From: Karalla daura
Lineage: Eukaryota > Chordata > Actinopteri > Chaetodontiformes > Leiognathidae
Length of the DNA stretch: 64,000 nt
NCBI GenBank assembly: GCA_029224185.1
Contig: CM055196.1
Span: 20,920,509 to 20,984,508 of the forward strand
Reading direction: 5' to 3'
Shown here: positions 11,032 to 24,103 of the stretch, in pieces
Position numbering within the stretch: position 1 is the stretch's first letter
Layout: the number at the start of each line of letters is the position of its first letter
Position numbers and translations under genes: made by a program
Notes under the pieces: model-generated
What the model was told of the DNA's origin: nothing
What the model saw: the letters and a program-made list of their open reading frames with translations, nothing else
Databases searched by the model: none

Positions 11032-14000
11032 CTGCATCACGGCAGTTCACACCAGAAGCTTGCCAACAAATTCATCAATAATTAAACATTCAGCAGATGT
11101 AAGGCAGCACAGTCTGGTTGATCTTCTCACAGTTTCGTTACCAATGCATGAAGACATGTTTGAGAAAGATAGAACTTGACATAAGAGTCAAATGCTTTGC
11201 CACCTGAACTCAACCTAAAAAGTCAAGCCGAACATTTGTGTGCGTTTTTTTTTTTCCTTTTTTTGGTGTTCCGGACACCAAATTAGCAATAAAATATTTG
11301 GTTTCTTTGACTAAATGCCTCACGAAGTGACAATTCAGACTGCAAGCTGATTTAACATCACGTTTTGCTGCTAATTACTTGTTCACAGAGGCACTGGTAG
11401 TTCACTTGCCTGGACTCTAAACATTAATTTACCACCACTACCAAAAGATCGCACACATTAAGATATGTATTAGGAATATTAGATATTAATGTTGCACATT
11501 TGTAATCCGAAATGGACAGTATTTGCAATTAGTTGTGGGGTTTAAGATAAAACAAATTTTTAACACCGATTCATAGTTTAATTCTGGGACGTCTTGTACT
11601 GAAACATGAGCAAATTAGGTTACCCTTTGAAAGTTATGGGAAATGACCAGGGATATGATTGGGACAGCCTAGTTTCATAAAACATAGCGCTCTTCTGCAT
11701 TAAGTTTGGATATCTGTCCCATTCCTTTTTATTCCACATCTTCGCTTCCTTGGTTAGGACTCCATTGGGACTCCAGACATCCCTTTTTTTTTTTTTTCCT
11801 CAAGCTGTATCAAAGCATGCTCATTTATCTTCAGACTTGAAAACAGACAGGCAGCATAGAAGAGGAGAGAAGCTATTCTTGAGGCCTCAGAGCCCCAGGG
11901 AGTAATGGAGACATCCATTGTTTTCATTCCTCAGATATTAGATATGTGCTTAAAATTCTAGGTCAGGAACAGGCTGATGGATTCTGACACCAAACGACAA
12001 GTCGCCTCTCCTCAGCTGAGCATAAAAATACAGACACACCTCTGGGTGTTCATTGCACTCATCCAGATCCATGTGCTTAATGACATCTGGGAAACGCTGC
12101 ATGTGAGCAAACAAAAGTGCGAATTTGCTGTTGGCGGTGCCTCTGTCACAATGGAAGCCTCAGATGCCTAAAATAAAAAGCAAGCCATTTGAGATTTCTG
12201 TTTAGATGCAAAATCTAAACTCTTGGCTGGGAGGCTGTTTCTCATCTCCACATCAAAAGGGTTCAATTTAAGTCCTCGTTTAGGCCCGCGTTGCCACATC
12301 ATACCTGCTTTATGATAATTCACCTATTTTAGTCACTGTCTGTCAAAGCTTTCAGTGTCGCTAGTGAGTTCCTTAGAACATGAGCTGATCCCAATAGTTA
12401 ATAACTAATTAAATAAGTGCAAGTGGAGTGAAATTCAAGAGTACTTTGCATTTTTTTCTGAGGGGCCTTGCATCTAATTTGAAGCACTTAGAGCACATTG
12501 CTCAAATTAGAGACCTGCAACAAAACATTCTATTTCAGTGTTACAGTTAATGCATTGCAAGACAAGTAGTGCTTAAACCATAATGACACCACTTTTAATT
12601 TGATCTTAATAGGCAAAGTAAATAAACGACATAATAGGCATCAAAATTTGAATTAATGTAATATATTGTTACATAAACCATTAGCTTTTGAAATAGTGAG
12701 ATAAATCATTTATTGCAGGCTTCATTTGATTTTATTTCTCCTCTGTGCTTGAATATAAGAGGTTATGTAACATTTCTAATAAATACGTGTTGTGTCATCA
12801 GTTGTGTTTTAGCATCAAGAAAGTGACAGCAATGCAGACAGCTTGCCTTAAATAGTCTAATGGTAAAACATTATCAGTTAGTTTTATACTTAAAAAATAC
12901 AGTATTTTTTGTGTCACTTTGAAAAGCTTTGAGATGCTGTTGCTGTTGTTCTGGCCAAAAGTTTCTCTGAGGTTATGGGATCAGTTCAGTTCAGAGGAAG
13001 TAGAGCTCACGATGCCTAACTTATCTGTGTGCTTGATTCGTGTTTATTGTTGTAAGACTTCTGCTGCAAAACAGACATTTTCAAGCGTCATTAATGCAAA
13101 ATGGGATAAAGCTGCAAACGGCAATTTTCAAAAAACACATGATAGTTCGTTTTTTTTGTTTTTGGAAGCAGTGTGGCTTTGTTTTTGTTTTCTCTTAGTT
13201 ATTTCAGTTTTCCACAGATGGCCTTCTATAGTGACCTCCTTAAATGGCACTGTATTTGTCACCACTCTGTGGCTCATTAAAACAGACTTTGATTGAATTC
13301 TGCTCTTTGCATTTAGTATTTCCAGAGTGTTGTTCATGATGAGCGTCTTATTTTCCTAAGGTGCCATATGTTTAAACATCTCCGTCAATTCTGTTTTTGC
13401 TATTTCTGTCCTGCTTACATCACTTGTTTTTTCAGGCATTTCAGCCAAGCACTTCATGCACAGTATGCTGTGAGGAGAGAAAAAAAAAGTGGAGGATTAA
13501 AAAAATAGGTTTTGAAAAGATCAGATGACTTCAGACCGACTGATGAGGGAATAGTACATAAGGCTTACATCCAAAACTCTTTCATAACGGACGGAAATAA
13601 TAAAAAAAATAGTGATGATATCAGTTAATTGAGATGTTTTGTCTATGTATCTGTCTTTTATAGAAGTGACTTGGGTGTTGACAGTCTACAGCCACAGCAG
13701 TGCAGTGCTTGAGTATTTCTAGACTGACCGTCAAACATGGATATGATTCAAAACACGCATCGCATTCACGTCAGCTTTAATGTGAAACAGTGGCTACTTC
13801 CTTCTTTGAACAAAAACCCCCCAAAGGCTGAAACAGTCCTCAGCTCTTGCAAAGAGAGACCGGACACAACACAAAGTAGGAGGTGTCTCGTCTTGTTTGG
13901 GTGAAAGTCAAAATCAAAGCAGCAACATCCTTTGTTCCGAAGTGAGAGGCGCCGTGTCGGTTTCTGCAGGCTGTTGACTGAATTTCCTTCTTCAGCGTTG

Positions 14001-15000
14001 TTGGGAAACTGGACATGACACTTTATTTTGTTGCTGATTTCCACTCACTCAATGAGAGGGTTGAGACATGAGCATGTAGGACAGACAAAGGAGAGACCGC
14101 TCTGCATCACAGGCACTGATGTAAATTGAATGTTAATGTGTCCTGTAGATAGTTGAATGATTCATGGGTTAAAAAACAATCTTTTCTTAAAATACACACA
14201 GACACACAAATAAATAAGCAAATATTGAAAATTGCTCCCTAATGTCGTGAATCTGCGATAAATATGCATCATTTCACTTCAAGGAAAAAAAGTAAATTGT
14301 TTTCAACTCCCCATACATTCTCTCAAAATATCTACAGTAATTACCATACGATCTGTGCAAAAGATATCTTTCCTGGTGGTGGGTCTATTTATATTTGTGA
14401 CATAATATTCAGAATATTCATATTTATTTAATATGCTTCAAGTTGAATAGTGGGTGAGACTTTGATCCTTCTGGGTTCAGGGGTTTATGTCTGGTGTGGT
14501 TCCCGTGAGGGGACTTAGCTGTTGCTTTGATGTTGAGCAGACAGTTCTGCATAGTCAATAAACACTTCCCCGAGCCCCGGCTGCTAAAATAAGCCACCTG
14601 ACTCCCCCTCCGCTTCTCGCGTCTGACTGCTTTGCTATTGTTTTAGCGTCTTGGCCGGCTTGTGGCTATCTTGCATACCACCAGGATGGCATCCAAAAAG
14701 GAGATCTGTTGAGGCCCATTTTTCGCCTGGGCCATATGCCACAGCCCACGTCTCTGTAGGCAACTCAATCTACCCTCCTTATTTATTTAACGACCCCATG
14801 AAAGAGTCACAAGCTCCCATTTGGAAAGATGCGACAGCCAAAAGACTGCAACTGTCTTGCCGCTAAAAAAAACATCTTTTTGGCAGCGTGCTAAAATGGC
14901 TTCACTGCTGGCTGATGTCTATGCTGAAGAGAAGATTTGTGCACAATTCAGGGGGACAGTAAAACTGTGCGCCGTGTTACCCATAAGCCCCAACCCTTCG
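11032..15000. other. Intergenic stretch without recognised gene
   Basis: AT-rich sequence with many T and A homopolymers. The ORFs (longest 125 codons at 12919-13296) do not resemble known proteins. No RNA gene seen. Confidence 0.5.
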
Positions 15001-15424
15001 TGACATCACCCACTGGTTTGCGAAGGATGGTTTAGGAAGCCAGGAGTTGCAGGGGGCTGCTCATAATGGAGCCAGCAGAAACCATAGGGCGGGGGTGGAG
15101 AGGGAGGAGTGAGAGATACAAACAACTTTTCTACCCCCATCATCCTCAATACACCCACCGATCCATACAATTCATAGTACAGTAGCTATCAGAGAATAAC
15201 AGGGTCATACAAATGAGGTAAACAGTCTATTTGTCCATTAATGTGACTCATGCTCTCACTTCTGTGAGGCTCCCCTGTTTTTTGACTGGGTGTGTGTTGG
15301 AGAAAGTGTTTTTTTGGAGCCAGGCCTAGTGGATCTTCATGGTATTGCAAGTAAAGTCACTTTGGGGTTGGCCTCGTTTTTTGTGCCAGAAGACTACGTC
15401 CATCTCTTATATACAGTCTATTGT
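15001..15424 (+). repeat. Dispersed teleost repeat, family A copy 1 (internally deleted)
   Basis: This shares ordered blocks with 57295-57880: 'atcagagaataac' (15188-15200), 'acagtctat', and 'cctagtggatc...ggtattgca' followed by 'taaagtca' (about 15323-15360). The segment between the second and third blocks is about 200 bases shorter than in the other copy. The element resembles a non-autonomous repeat widespread in teleosts; I do not assign it a family name. ORFs inside it are chance. Confidence 0.7.
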
Positions 15425-15497
15425 TACCAAGGTGATCAAGGCAGTCACAACAAAGGTATATTTGAGAAACACTGAAAAAACTGGATCGTTGGTTTTA

Positions 15498-15560
15498 ATT
15501 AAAATTATCTTGTCAACAGGGTCCATGGAAGTGTATTGTTAGTTTTAACTAACAATACAT
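15498..15560 (+). repeat. Family B repeat fragment
   Basis: The sequence 'ttgtcaacagggtccatgg', then 'aagtgta...ttagtt', matches the two tandem copies at 18955-19175. Confidence 0.5.
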
Positions 15561-15831
15561 TTAACTAAAGTCAATGTTTCTATTTTTTGAACGCATGGAG
15601 GCCGATCCATCCCATAACTCCGCTCTATTTCCAATTCCCCTGAATATGTTAGGCCTGAATATGCCATGGTGAAATAATTGTGAGCTCAGTTGTTGTTTCA
15701 CCTTGAAGCCGCTAAACCAGTACTCTGCACATAATTTGGCTTCCACCTACTTGCCTCAAGGACGGCAGGTTGTTGAAACGTGATGGGGCCAGCCGAGGCA
15801 GGTGCCATCACGAGATGGACGATGTGATCTG

Positions 15832-16024
15832 ATGAAAACAGCACAGCCCGGGCTGCTGCTGCTCCCATTTGTCAGCATTGTTCCAAGATATCTGCAGGTG
15901 AGTGTGGGCTTCATTTTTCATTATTTTCTCCATCTGCCTTCTGTTATTGTGTTTTTTGTCTGTCTGGGTACTTTTTTATTTATTTATTTATTTTCCACAG
16001 CTCCTGCCATCACATTATCTTTGA
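15832..16024 (+). other. Candidate short spliced ORF with a 103-bp intron
   Basis: A short ORF from the ATG at 15832 runs 22 codons to a perfect donor (CAG|GTGAGT, intron start 15898). A strong acceptor (T-rich tract then TTTTCCACAG) ends at 16000. Joining keeps the frame and adds seven codons before TGA at 16022-16024, giving about 29 residues that begin MKTAQPGLLLLPF, a hydrophobic, signal-like start. No homology is recognised. It may simply be chance splice-site-like sequence. Confidence 0.15.
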
Positions 16025-18954
16025 GATGATGAAGGTTCATCATGTTGTGTGGTGAAAAAAAAAAACAGGATTTGGAGAAACAAAATCAGAAATGTTGGAC
16101 ATCTGCTATTAACTATCTCACTGTCACTATATAGAATAAATAATAAGAATAAAAGAGGAGGTGGTCGGCAAATATTACACTTGCATCTGCAATAGATTAG
16201 AATGAGAATAACGAGAATTGATAGGAACAGAGGCAAAACTGCTGGATATTGTTCAAACTCCATGCCCAACTTCTAACAAAGTGTTGCAGATTGCAATAAC
16301 AGAAACATCAAATACAGAATGATGATCCATTAGTGGAGCTGTACCCTCTAACAATGAATAAAAATACTCACAAAGCTTTAAAGACAGGCTGTTCAGCCTC
16401 CTGAGGCATCGTCGGGCACTTGTATCAACTTTTCATGATGTAAATGTATGTACAACAGGCATTCTTTCAACTCACAGTATAATTTTGTTGAACGAATGAG
16501 TTCATATAACATTATTGACTAAAAACCTTGGGGTAAAGAAGGAATAAAGCAAAAGTAAATTAGACTGCAACTGTATTTGTAAGAGCTAGCACCTATGGGG
16601 TGTTTTAGATGGAGGAAGAACAGAAATATGTTGAAGGTACTTACTTCATTAAAATACATCTGGTATTATGACGTTCCTCTTTTACTCCTGATCATTACTT
16701 CCTTGTCCTGATCCACTTGTATGTACAGGACAAGATGTTACGAAACACTAATGCTTGTCTGAGCAAGCTAAGTCAAACAAACCTGATTGAGATTCTGATT
16801 AAGTGGCACAGGAACCAGTACTCGTTCCGAGAAGTAATGGATTCCCTTGCCAACCCTTTTATCTCAAACCTATTTGTTTAGTCTCTTAGCAGCTAATTGA
16901 TCAATTGGAGTTATTGACAGACTTGGACTAATGTTCCCAGGTGTATTCTGATCCCAGAGCAGCCGGGATGAGCAATTATCACCTCAGAGGGCATCTCAGT
17001 GATGTCTGAGCGTCTACTATAAACTCAAACTCGAGGGCCTTCTTCCCAACTTGAAGCAGTCCATTTTTGTTTTCATTACATGAAAGGAAAGTATGTAATT
17101 GGGCACCTTTTAGAGCAGAAGGTAAGTGTGAAAACATCAAAGTCTTCCCCCCCTACAACTGTCAACGAGAAAGTACAGCTTTATGTATGTGAATTCTTAT
17201 GCAAATGAGTAATTATACCACGAACAGCTCTATACGCTGCTTTGGGAACGTGTAGTTCATCTGAACAACGCCATGAGCTGATGATGGAGGAGCTCGAATT
17301 ACTGACGGCTCCCATTCCAGAAATGAATAATTTCCAAAGCGCAGCTGTGACAAATCAAAAGCATGTTTACTGAATCAAGCACATTCAAATACCCATTAAA
17401 ATAATGATAGGCTATATTAAAAATGTTGTCATCACCATGATCAATTGTGCGCCTTGCATTAGGTGCACGTAGCCGCTGTTCACATTAGTTACTCCACACT
17501 GACTGATTTTAATTACAGGCTGCTCTCAAAAAGCTACAGACACATTTAAAAATCACTTATATTTTACAATGACATAATTACTGCACGGTTTGTGTCCTGT
17601 CACATATGACAATTTCCTGAGGCACTTTATCACTTCCAATCACGGTTACAGTAGAGCGATGGGGTGATTGCAGCAGATCGATGATTTGATATCCTAAAAT
17701 TTCAATGGAGAAAAACCAATCGGCACACATGGGGACTGCGATCAGTGCAGCTGCTCCCTGAGATCCAAATCCCTTTGAGGAAAGTAGTGTAGATGTCAGA
17801 AACCAGTTGAATGCTTCTGCAATGACTTTCTCTTCACAAAGCCCCGGGGATGAGCAATACAACAATGGCGCGACGCCACATAGCTGTGGAGATATTACAA
17901 ATCTAAGCTGTTTTGGCTTTTTCCAACAGTCTCACTGCGGGAGCCCGCACAAGAATTTTCTCTCATTCAGCGGGACAGAATTGCCCGGCTTTGCTCAGCT
18001 TTCAATTATTTAAAAGGAGTCACGAGGAGAAAGATGAGGGTGAGAAAATCCCGTTTCTCTCACATTACACCGCAGACGAGAGCCCTTGAGATGCTTCAGT
18101 TGTCTTAGAAAATAACACAGAGTGCTCTGAATTTTTTTTCCCTCCCTTCCTCTGGTTTCAGTCATTGCTTGACTGTAGAATTACTTTGTTATTGTATCAA
18201 AGTCACATCAATACCGACGCATCTTGCTCAAGGTGCATTCATTATCAAAAGCTAGACCGTCTGCAAATGAACCACAGGACATCAAAGGATTTTTTTTACT
18301 TATTATTCCAGCTCAGGCTTTAAATAGAAGAGTCTCTGTGCTGTTGTCATTAATTTGAGACGGTCGAGAGACAGCCAGAAAGGTCTATATTTTAACATCA
18401 AAATGAGCAAGTGTTTCGTGGTGTCAGGTAATAATCATAATGGAATTAATAACGAAAATAGAAAATCTGTAAGTGGTAAAATCATTGAGTTATTGATCAT
18501 GATGGTATTCTAAAATGATGATTACAAGCAAATTTGAAAGAACTTCATTGCTTTCAGGAAAAAAAGAAAAAATCCAACAGCTCCAGAGACTTTTATCAAT
18601 ACAATATTAAAACAGAAAGGCTACAAACAAAGAGAATTGTCTGTGGTGCTTAAACAACATGAATGTATAAAAGACACTGTTATGTGGAGTCAGAAACAAT
18701 TCTGTCAGTCAACACAGTTTGTTGCTGCGTCTACAAACGAACACACGATGCAAAGTGAAAGTCATACATCAACAACACCCAGAGAAGCTGCTGACTCCAC
18801 CGAGCCCCCCGAGCTCATCCGAGACCCAAAAGCGGGAAAGTGACGAGTCCACGCTTCCGACTCCTTTATTTTGTAAAATTGCTGCTGTCGTGTCCTCTGT
18901 GAGCCACCCAGGTTGTGACCACTGCATGCACTCAAAAAAAATTAAACACTGACT
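16025..18954. other. Intergenic stretch without recognised gene
   Basis: No gene found. The part at about 17190-17540 is non-repetitive and holds an octamer ATGCAAAT (17199-17206) beside TAATTA (17210-17215), plus several further homeodomain-type words. It is a candidate regulatory element only. Confidence 0.45.
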
Positions 18955-19175
18955 TTATTAAAAATTATTTTGCTATAGGTTCCATAAAAGTGTTAGTTAA
19001 AAGCTTAGGCATACTTAGGTGAGGCATACATGACCTTAACACTTACTGCATGTTGTACGTATGTATGTATATATGTCATTTATTTTGTCAACAGGTTCCA
19101 CAAAAGTGTACTATGTTAGTTAAGACCAAAAATGTTAAGCTCATCTAAGATGATCTTAACACATACAGGGGCTGC
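18955..19175 (+). repeat. Imperfect tandem duplication, family B (unit about 117 bp)
   Basis: The block 'aggttccataaaagtg...ttagttaa...ttaggtgaggc...gaccttaacac' (from about 18958) recurs as 'aggttccacaaaagtg...ttagttaa...catctaagatgatcttaacac' (from about 19078). The offset is about 117 bases and the copies differ at scattered positions. Confidence 0.65.
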
Positions 19176-20600
19176 GGCTACACATACAACCACAAAGATG
19201 ATGTCTCTTTCTTGTCCAGACGTGTCCTGCAATGAAAATGTGTGAAGCATTACTGTGTGCCGAGTTTAGTAAGGATGAAGAATGAAAACCAAGTATTCAG
19301 TTTGTATTCACTGCATCTTTTCTGGAATCTAGGTTGCACAATAGAATACAAATATTTACAAGTCTGCATGAGCGATGTATGGCATCACAGAGATATGCGT
19401 TTTAATGTAAAACTATGTGATAATACACATTAAACACTTACTGGTGGCGACACAGAATATGTTCTTTTTTGTGGCAAGGGCACATTAAATGATCTGGGAA
19501 AAGCAGCATGAAGTGTATAATTTTGATAAATCACAGCCAGACAAAAGGAGCTGATGTGTGATGGAGTTGGTAAAATCCCATAAAAATGTAAATGCAACAG
19601 AAAATGTGAACTGTATTGCTGGGAGATTGCAGCATCCTGTGGGAAGTGTTGTCTTGTTTCGATTTAAACTTTAAAGTAACAATGCAAAGAATTGTACAGT
19701 AAGGTGTACCCAAGAACTTAATTTACAGTACAGTCAGTACAAATGTAAGTGGAGATTCTTTTAAGGGAAGACAAAAATATCTTTGGCAGGTTGGTTCTGC
19801 ACGTTGCACCAAACACAAACCCGTTGTTGACTTCCTCTATCTGAAGCAATTGAATTCAAAGAATGAGTCTTCCCTCTTTTTTCCATCTCAGAATGGGAAA
19901 GTGAATATGTGTAAAACAAGCTTGATGTTGCATATGTTGCGCAGCTTTCTACACTCGACTGAACCAACACAAACACATTTTGTTTTCTTACTGTCTATTT
20001 GTCCAAAGAAGACTTTTTGTTATTCAGCAGCAGCCTGGCTAATTTAGTTAGAGTGCATTCACATCTGTGACTCATCTGCTGGTGGCCCCATCTCACTATG
20101 GAGAGAGAAAAAAACGACAAACTCGACAAACTTTCACTTCAGTTTAGGATGCTACTGCCTCAGCCTCACAATATTTGTGATGGAAGAACTGCTGCTGATG
20201 CGCATAAAATTTAATATTAGTTGTAACAAGTTACAGCTCATTGTGTGAGAGGAAGAATCAAATCTAAATCTAAACGATACCTAAAGATTATAGGAATAGT
20301 TGTGACATGCTGTCTCGCGTGGACTAAGAATCTTGTCTGAACCCAAGAAGGATTTTTACAGTATATAACAGACAGTTCAACTGTAGCAGGAAGCTCTTGC
20401 TACTTTTTTTAACCTGTCTTTCCCAGCAGATTAGGCATACAGTGCAGTGCTTTGTAGTGCCAAGCATATTTTTTTCCACAAGAGAGACAGTTTTATATCC
20501 TTCACCAAAGGAAATCCCTCTTAATATTTATTTTATAAATGCTATCTGTAACCTTTTTGGAAGAATCTGACCGGACAGAGTGGATAGAGAAGAGAAACAC
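19176..20600. other. Intergenic stretch without recognised gene
   Basis: AT-rich unique sequence. Only short ORFs without family features; no RNA gene seen. Confidence 0.45.
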
Positions 20601-20800
20601 AGTAGCACAGTAACAACAACAGCAACAAACTCACAACAAAGAAGAGAACAGTAAGGATGGCCACAACAAAATGATCAACAACAGCGACAGTGACAACATA
20701 AACAATAGTAGAACGGGAATGATAACGACAATGACAATGACAAAAACAACAGTAACAAAACCAACAGCAATGTCATGATGATGATTAGCAACAAAGACAC
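20600..20800 (+). repeat. Imperfect AAC/ACA-rich tract
   Basis: Decayed (AAC)n-type low-complexity sequence interspersed with AATGAC units. The reverse strand reads as a leucine-rich low-complexity ORF, which is an artefact. Confidence 0.6.
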
Positions 20801-20884
20801 CATGGGTGAGGACACAGTGGGCAACAGCTTGTTGAAGTCACTGTAGCGAGAGATATGGAGGAAAGACAAAAGTAGCTTTGGTAG

Positions 20885-21065
20885 CCATCCATCCATCCTG
20901 CCATCCATCCATTATCTTACTCTCCAGTCCACTACAGGGCACCATTCACTCACACTCACACTTCAGGGCAATTTTAGAGTCGACCTAAATGTATTTTGCT
21001 TTGCTTTTGGACTGTGGAAAGGTACCAGAATACCTGTAGAAAAACATACACAGGAACAGAAGGAA
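20885..21065 (-). repeat. Decayed tRNA-related teleost repeat
   Basis: Ordered blocks seen: 'ccatccatcc', 'actacagggcaccattcac', 'gggcaattttagagtcgacc', 'ttttggactgtgg' and 'agaaaaacatacacagg'. These match a repeat very common in fish whose far end carries a tRNA-like promoter; strand is given by that end. The tRNA-like end is missing here. Confidence 0.6.
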
Positions 21066-22749
21066 CACGTACACATACAGGGGCTCACTGGCTGTGTTCC
21101 CATGCTTTAGTAGCATACAGTTCATACTGCATACAATGTAGGCTCTGCAGCAATATGTGAATGAGGTTTTATTTTGAGCTGTGTAGTACAGCTAAACATC
21201 ACATCACAGTGTTTTTCTCAAGTTCTATTGTATGATGCCAAATTAAATAACATTGCTGAAAGGCATCTCAACTACCATTGAGGAGCCTTTGGGCTCTCTG
21301 CAGGCATCGGCTGTTTGTGTGAATCTGCTCAGTGCTAAAATGAGTGATGAGTAAGTGTTTGCGTGCGAAGCATGAGTGCATGTACAAGAAAACACTGTGT
21401 GGGAACTTTTTAGAAGAAGTTTTGGAAGAACTATTGCTAATTGATGACGGCCACAACAGCGGGGATGTGACTTAGGATGTGAGCAGCATTCGCAGGAGGT
21501 CTGAGTCTCAAGACCAAGTAGACGTGACTTTATACCTGTTGGTTATGTCAGGCTCAGCAATCTGGAACAATGGCACAAACCAGTGAGCAAGAATGTGTTC
21601 TTTAATCCTAGATTCCTTGTTTTGACAGGATCTGTGACATATTCGACTGCAGACACCAAGTGCTCCTGGGGTGAATTTACCTGAGGACTAGTTTCTTGAC
21701 ACATTAAAGAGAGAATCGAGGGACTGAACGCTCTCTGATCTCTGAAAGCAAGAAAGTGGTATATGCTGAGAGCTCTTGAAAATGCAGTGAAAAAAAACAG
21801 GTGTGCCTTCACAACGTGGCTTGGCACGACTGATGCAGGAGCAGATTGAGATATGTACAGCAGAAAAAAAACAAAAACGGCAAAGAAAACAAACAACCAC
21901 TGGTGCAGTCGATGAGATATGTGCAAAGTGTGTAAATGCTGCAGATGCACAGATGCTCAGCTACAGATAATTCATGACAGTTACACAGCTGACAATGGAA
22001 AATAAAACACAAGAGAATACAGATGAAAAAGAACAAAAAACAAAAAAACTGTGGAGCAGCATGCAGTAAAGTACTGGGTATATCACACTGGTAGCCTGAG
22101 TTAAACAAATAATAAACATCACTGGGAAATTCTGATACTCTGTTTAAAGTTTGTTTAAAAACTGCAGTGTTTGTGTGTCAGACATTTAGGGAACCGTTTA
22201 TGTCTTAAATCAGCCTTAACATGCCAAAAAGGGGAGAAGGAACAAACTTCACACTGGAATGCTTTGGGTCTGACTGGGACGAACTCCTGGATATCGAATC
22301 AATATCTGTCTCAATGATGAGTCCTCGACTCCTTCATAACTTTATTAATAAATTAACTTGAGTGTGCTGCACCAATGTTTCGGGGGTACTGGGCTCCCGT
22401 CTCTTTGCTTTGTTCTCACAGATTGAGCAAAATAAACGTAACAACCCGTCCTTTGTGCCAGCGTCCTCCTCAGCTTTGCCAAGTTATTTCCTTGTTTCCA
22501 TGGATACAGTGTGCAGCCATTGCCAGAAATGGTCGACTACACAAGGGAGACACAGACAGGTTTTTCCTCCTTCTTGTTGTTGTTCTTGTTAATGAGCTCC
22601 GTGAGACAGAGAGGCACTTACAGCGAGATTCATTCTATAGCGGAGGATATGATAAAGAGGAAGAGTGCGAAAAAACGTGACACAAATTTGATTCTTTGAT
22701 GAATTTCATCAGTTAAAAATAAAACAATTTCATCGGTAGAGAAAATAAG
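21066..22749. other. Intergenic stretch without recognised gene
   Basis: No gene or RNA recognised. ORFs of 70-135 codons on the minus strand at 21543-22108 are low-complexity and F/L-rich because of A-rich sequence on the + strand. Confidence 0.45.
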
Positions 22750-22784
22750 ATGACTGTAGTGTTTAGTTTAAACACTACAGTCAT
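22750..22784. repeat. Perfect inverted repeat (16-bp arms, 3-nt spacer)
   Basis: The left arm atgactgtagtgttta (22750-22765) is exactly complementary to 22769-22784, with GTT between. A weaker hairpin (aaacataa / ttatgttt, 22785-22807) follows directly. Confidence 0.95.
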
Positions 22785-22807
22785 AAACATAAGTTTAGTT
22801 TATGTTT

Positions 22808-24022
22808 TTATCTGAAAGAACAGTAAACCATTATCTAATATCGGAAAGCGAAGGGCAGCTCATGTGCAGCAGATAGTGAAATCATAGAGAAGTTTCTCAA
22901 GCAAGGAATTACAGTGAATCATCCATGATGTCACAACATTGTACAGGCTGCACAGCATTGTTTTATTGTTGAAAAAATTTTGCTTTGACAGTTTTATTGT
23001 ATGCTGTTTTCATTTTCAAATGCTAACTAGCTACATGTTTGTCATGGAAAATATGTGTATGCAGCCCAGGTCACAAGTAATCGACTACACTGGACAGAAA
23101 TTTCAACAGCATAAAACCAGAATTAGGTTTATTCCAAACAGATGGAAAATCACTTTCACTGATGTTTGTGATTAATTGATAAACTATTATTTCTATCAAG
23201 CAATTTATACACAATTTAAAAGTAATGCATCGATATTGAGAATTCAACAATATAGCATGTGTGGTTCTGATAGCACCACTCTGCATGATGAATGATATTA
23301 CTTGTCTTCTTTAAGCCAGTGTAGATGCTTGTTATTTTGTACTTCTGCCTGTGTCAGATCATTCATTATTAATGCAGGGTTTTTTTTCTTTTTTTTTTTA
23401 CCTGTTCTTCCAAAATGTGTGGAATTGCCACCTTTGCTTTAGTAAGGTCAGGCTTATTCTACCTCTGACTGCTGTGAAAGTGTCCAGGGAGGTAAACTGT
23501 CTCACCTACAGTGAATAATTAGCTAGATTACATTCATTCCTGTCAGCAGTCTGAGATGGTTTGACAGTATTAGTTTCCTCCTCCTCAACCTCCTGCACGT
23601 CCCTGAGCTCCAGTGTAATGTTACTGACCCAGAGAAACACGTGGATGCCGAGTTTGTAGCTCCACCCACTCAGGTTGAACTCCTCCAATCAGATCGTGTC
23701 CCTGTGGAGACAAGGACGGATTGTGAAAAATGTTTGCATAATTTAAAACCCCGTTCTGAACGAAATTTAATAAGTTCCTCTTGCCGGTGTCGTCCCTTCC
23801 CACGTTTGACCTCATATACACAAACACACACACATTACTGTGAACTAGATGACAGGGATCACTGATATCTACAATGACTTTTTTTCACCAACAGAAGTGT
23901 GGAAATGTAAAAACAACAAATTATTATGATTTTTTTTAATACTCTATTTGCTTTTGGGGGAAAACAGTTTGCATTTTTTTTTCTTCTTTACGGTGGGCAC
24001 CCACAGATGTAGCCTATTTGAA
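22808..24022. other. Intergenic stretch without recognised gene
   Basis: No gene, RNA or clear repeat recognised, apart from short T-runs near 23380-23400 and 23930-23980. Confidence 0.45.
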
Positions 24023-24039
24023 GTTAGGGTTAGGGTTAG
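24023..24039 (+). repeat. Short telomere-like motif
   Basis: GTTAGGGTTAGGGTTAG, nearly three TTAGGG units. It is too short to be evidence of a telomere fusion. Confidence 0.6.
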
Positions 24040-24103
24040 AGTTGAAGTAGAAGAAGGAGTTGGTGAAGTCATGACCAAACGATACCAAGAATCATATCTG
24101 TGA

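Noticed and set aside
24023..24039. Interstitial telomere
   Set aside because: Fewer than three TTAGGG units; expected by chance in this length of DNA.
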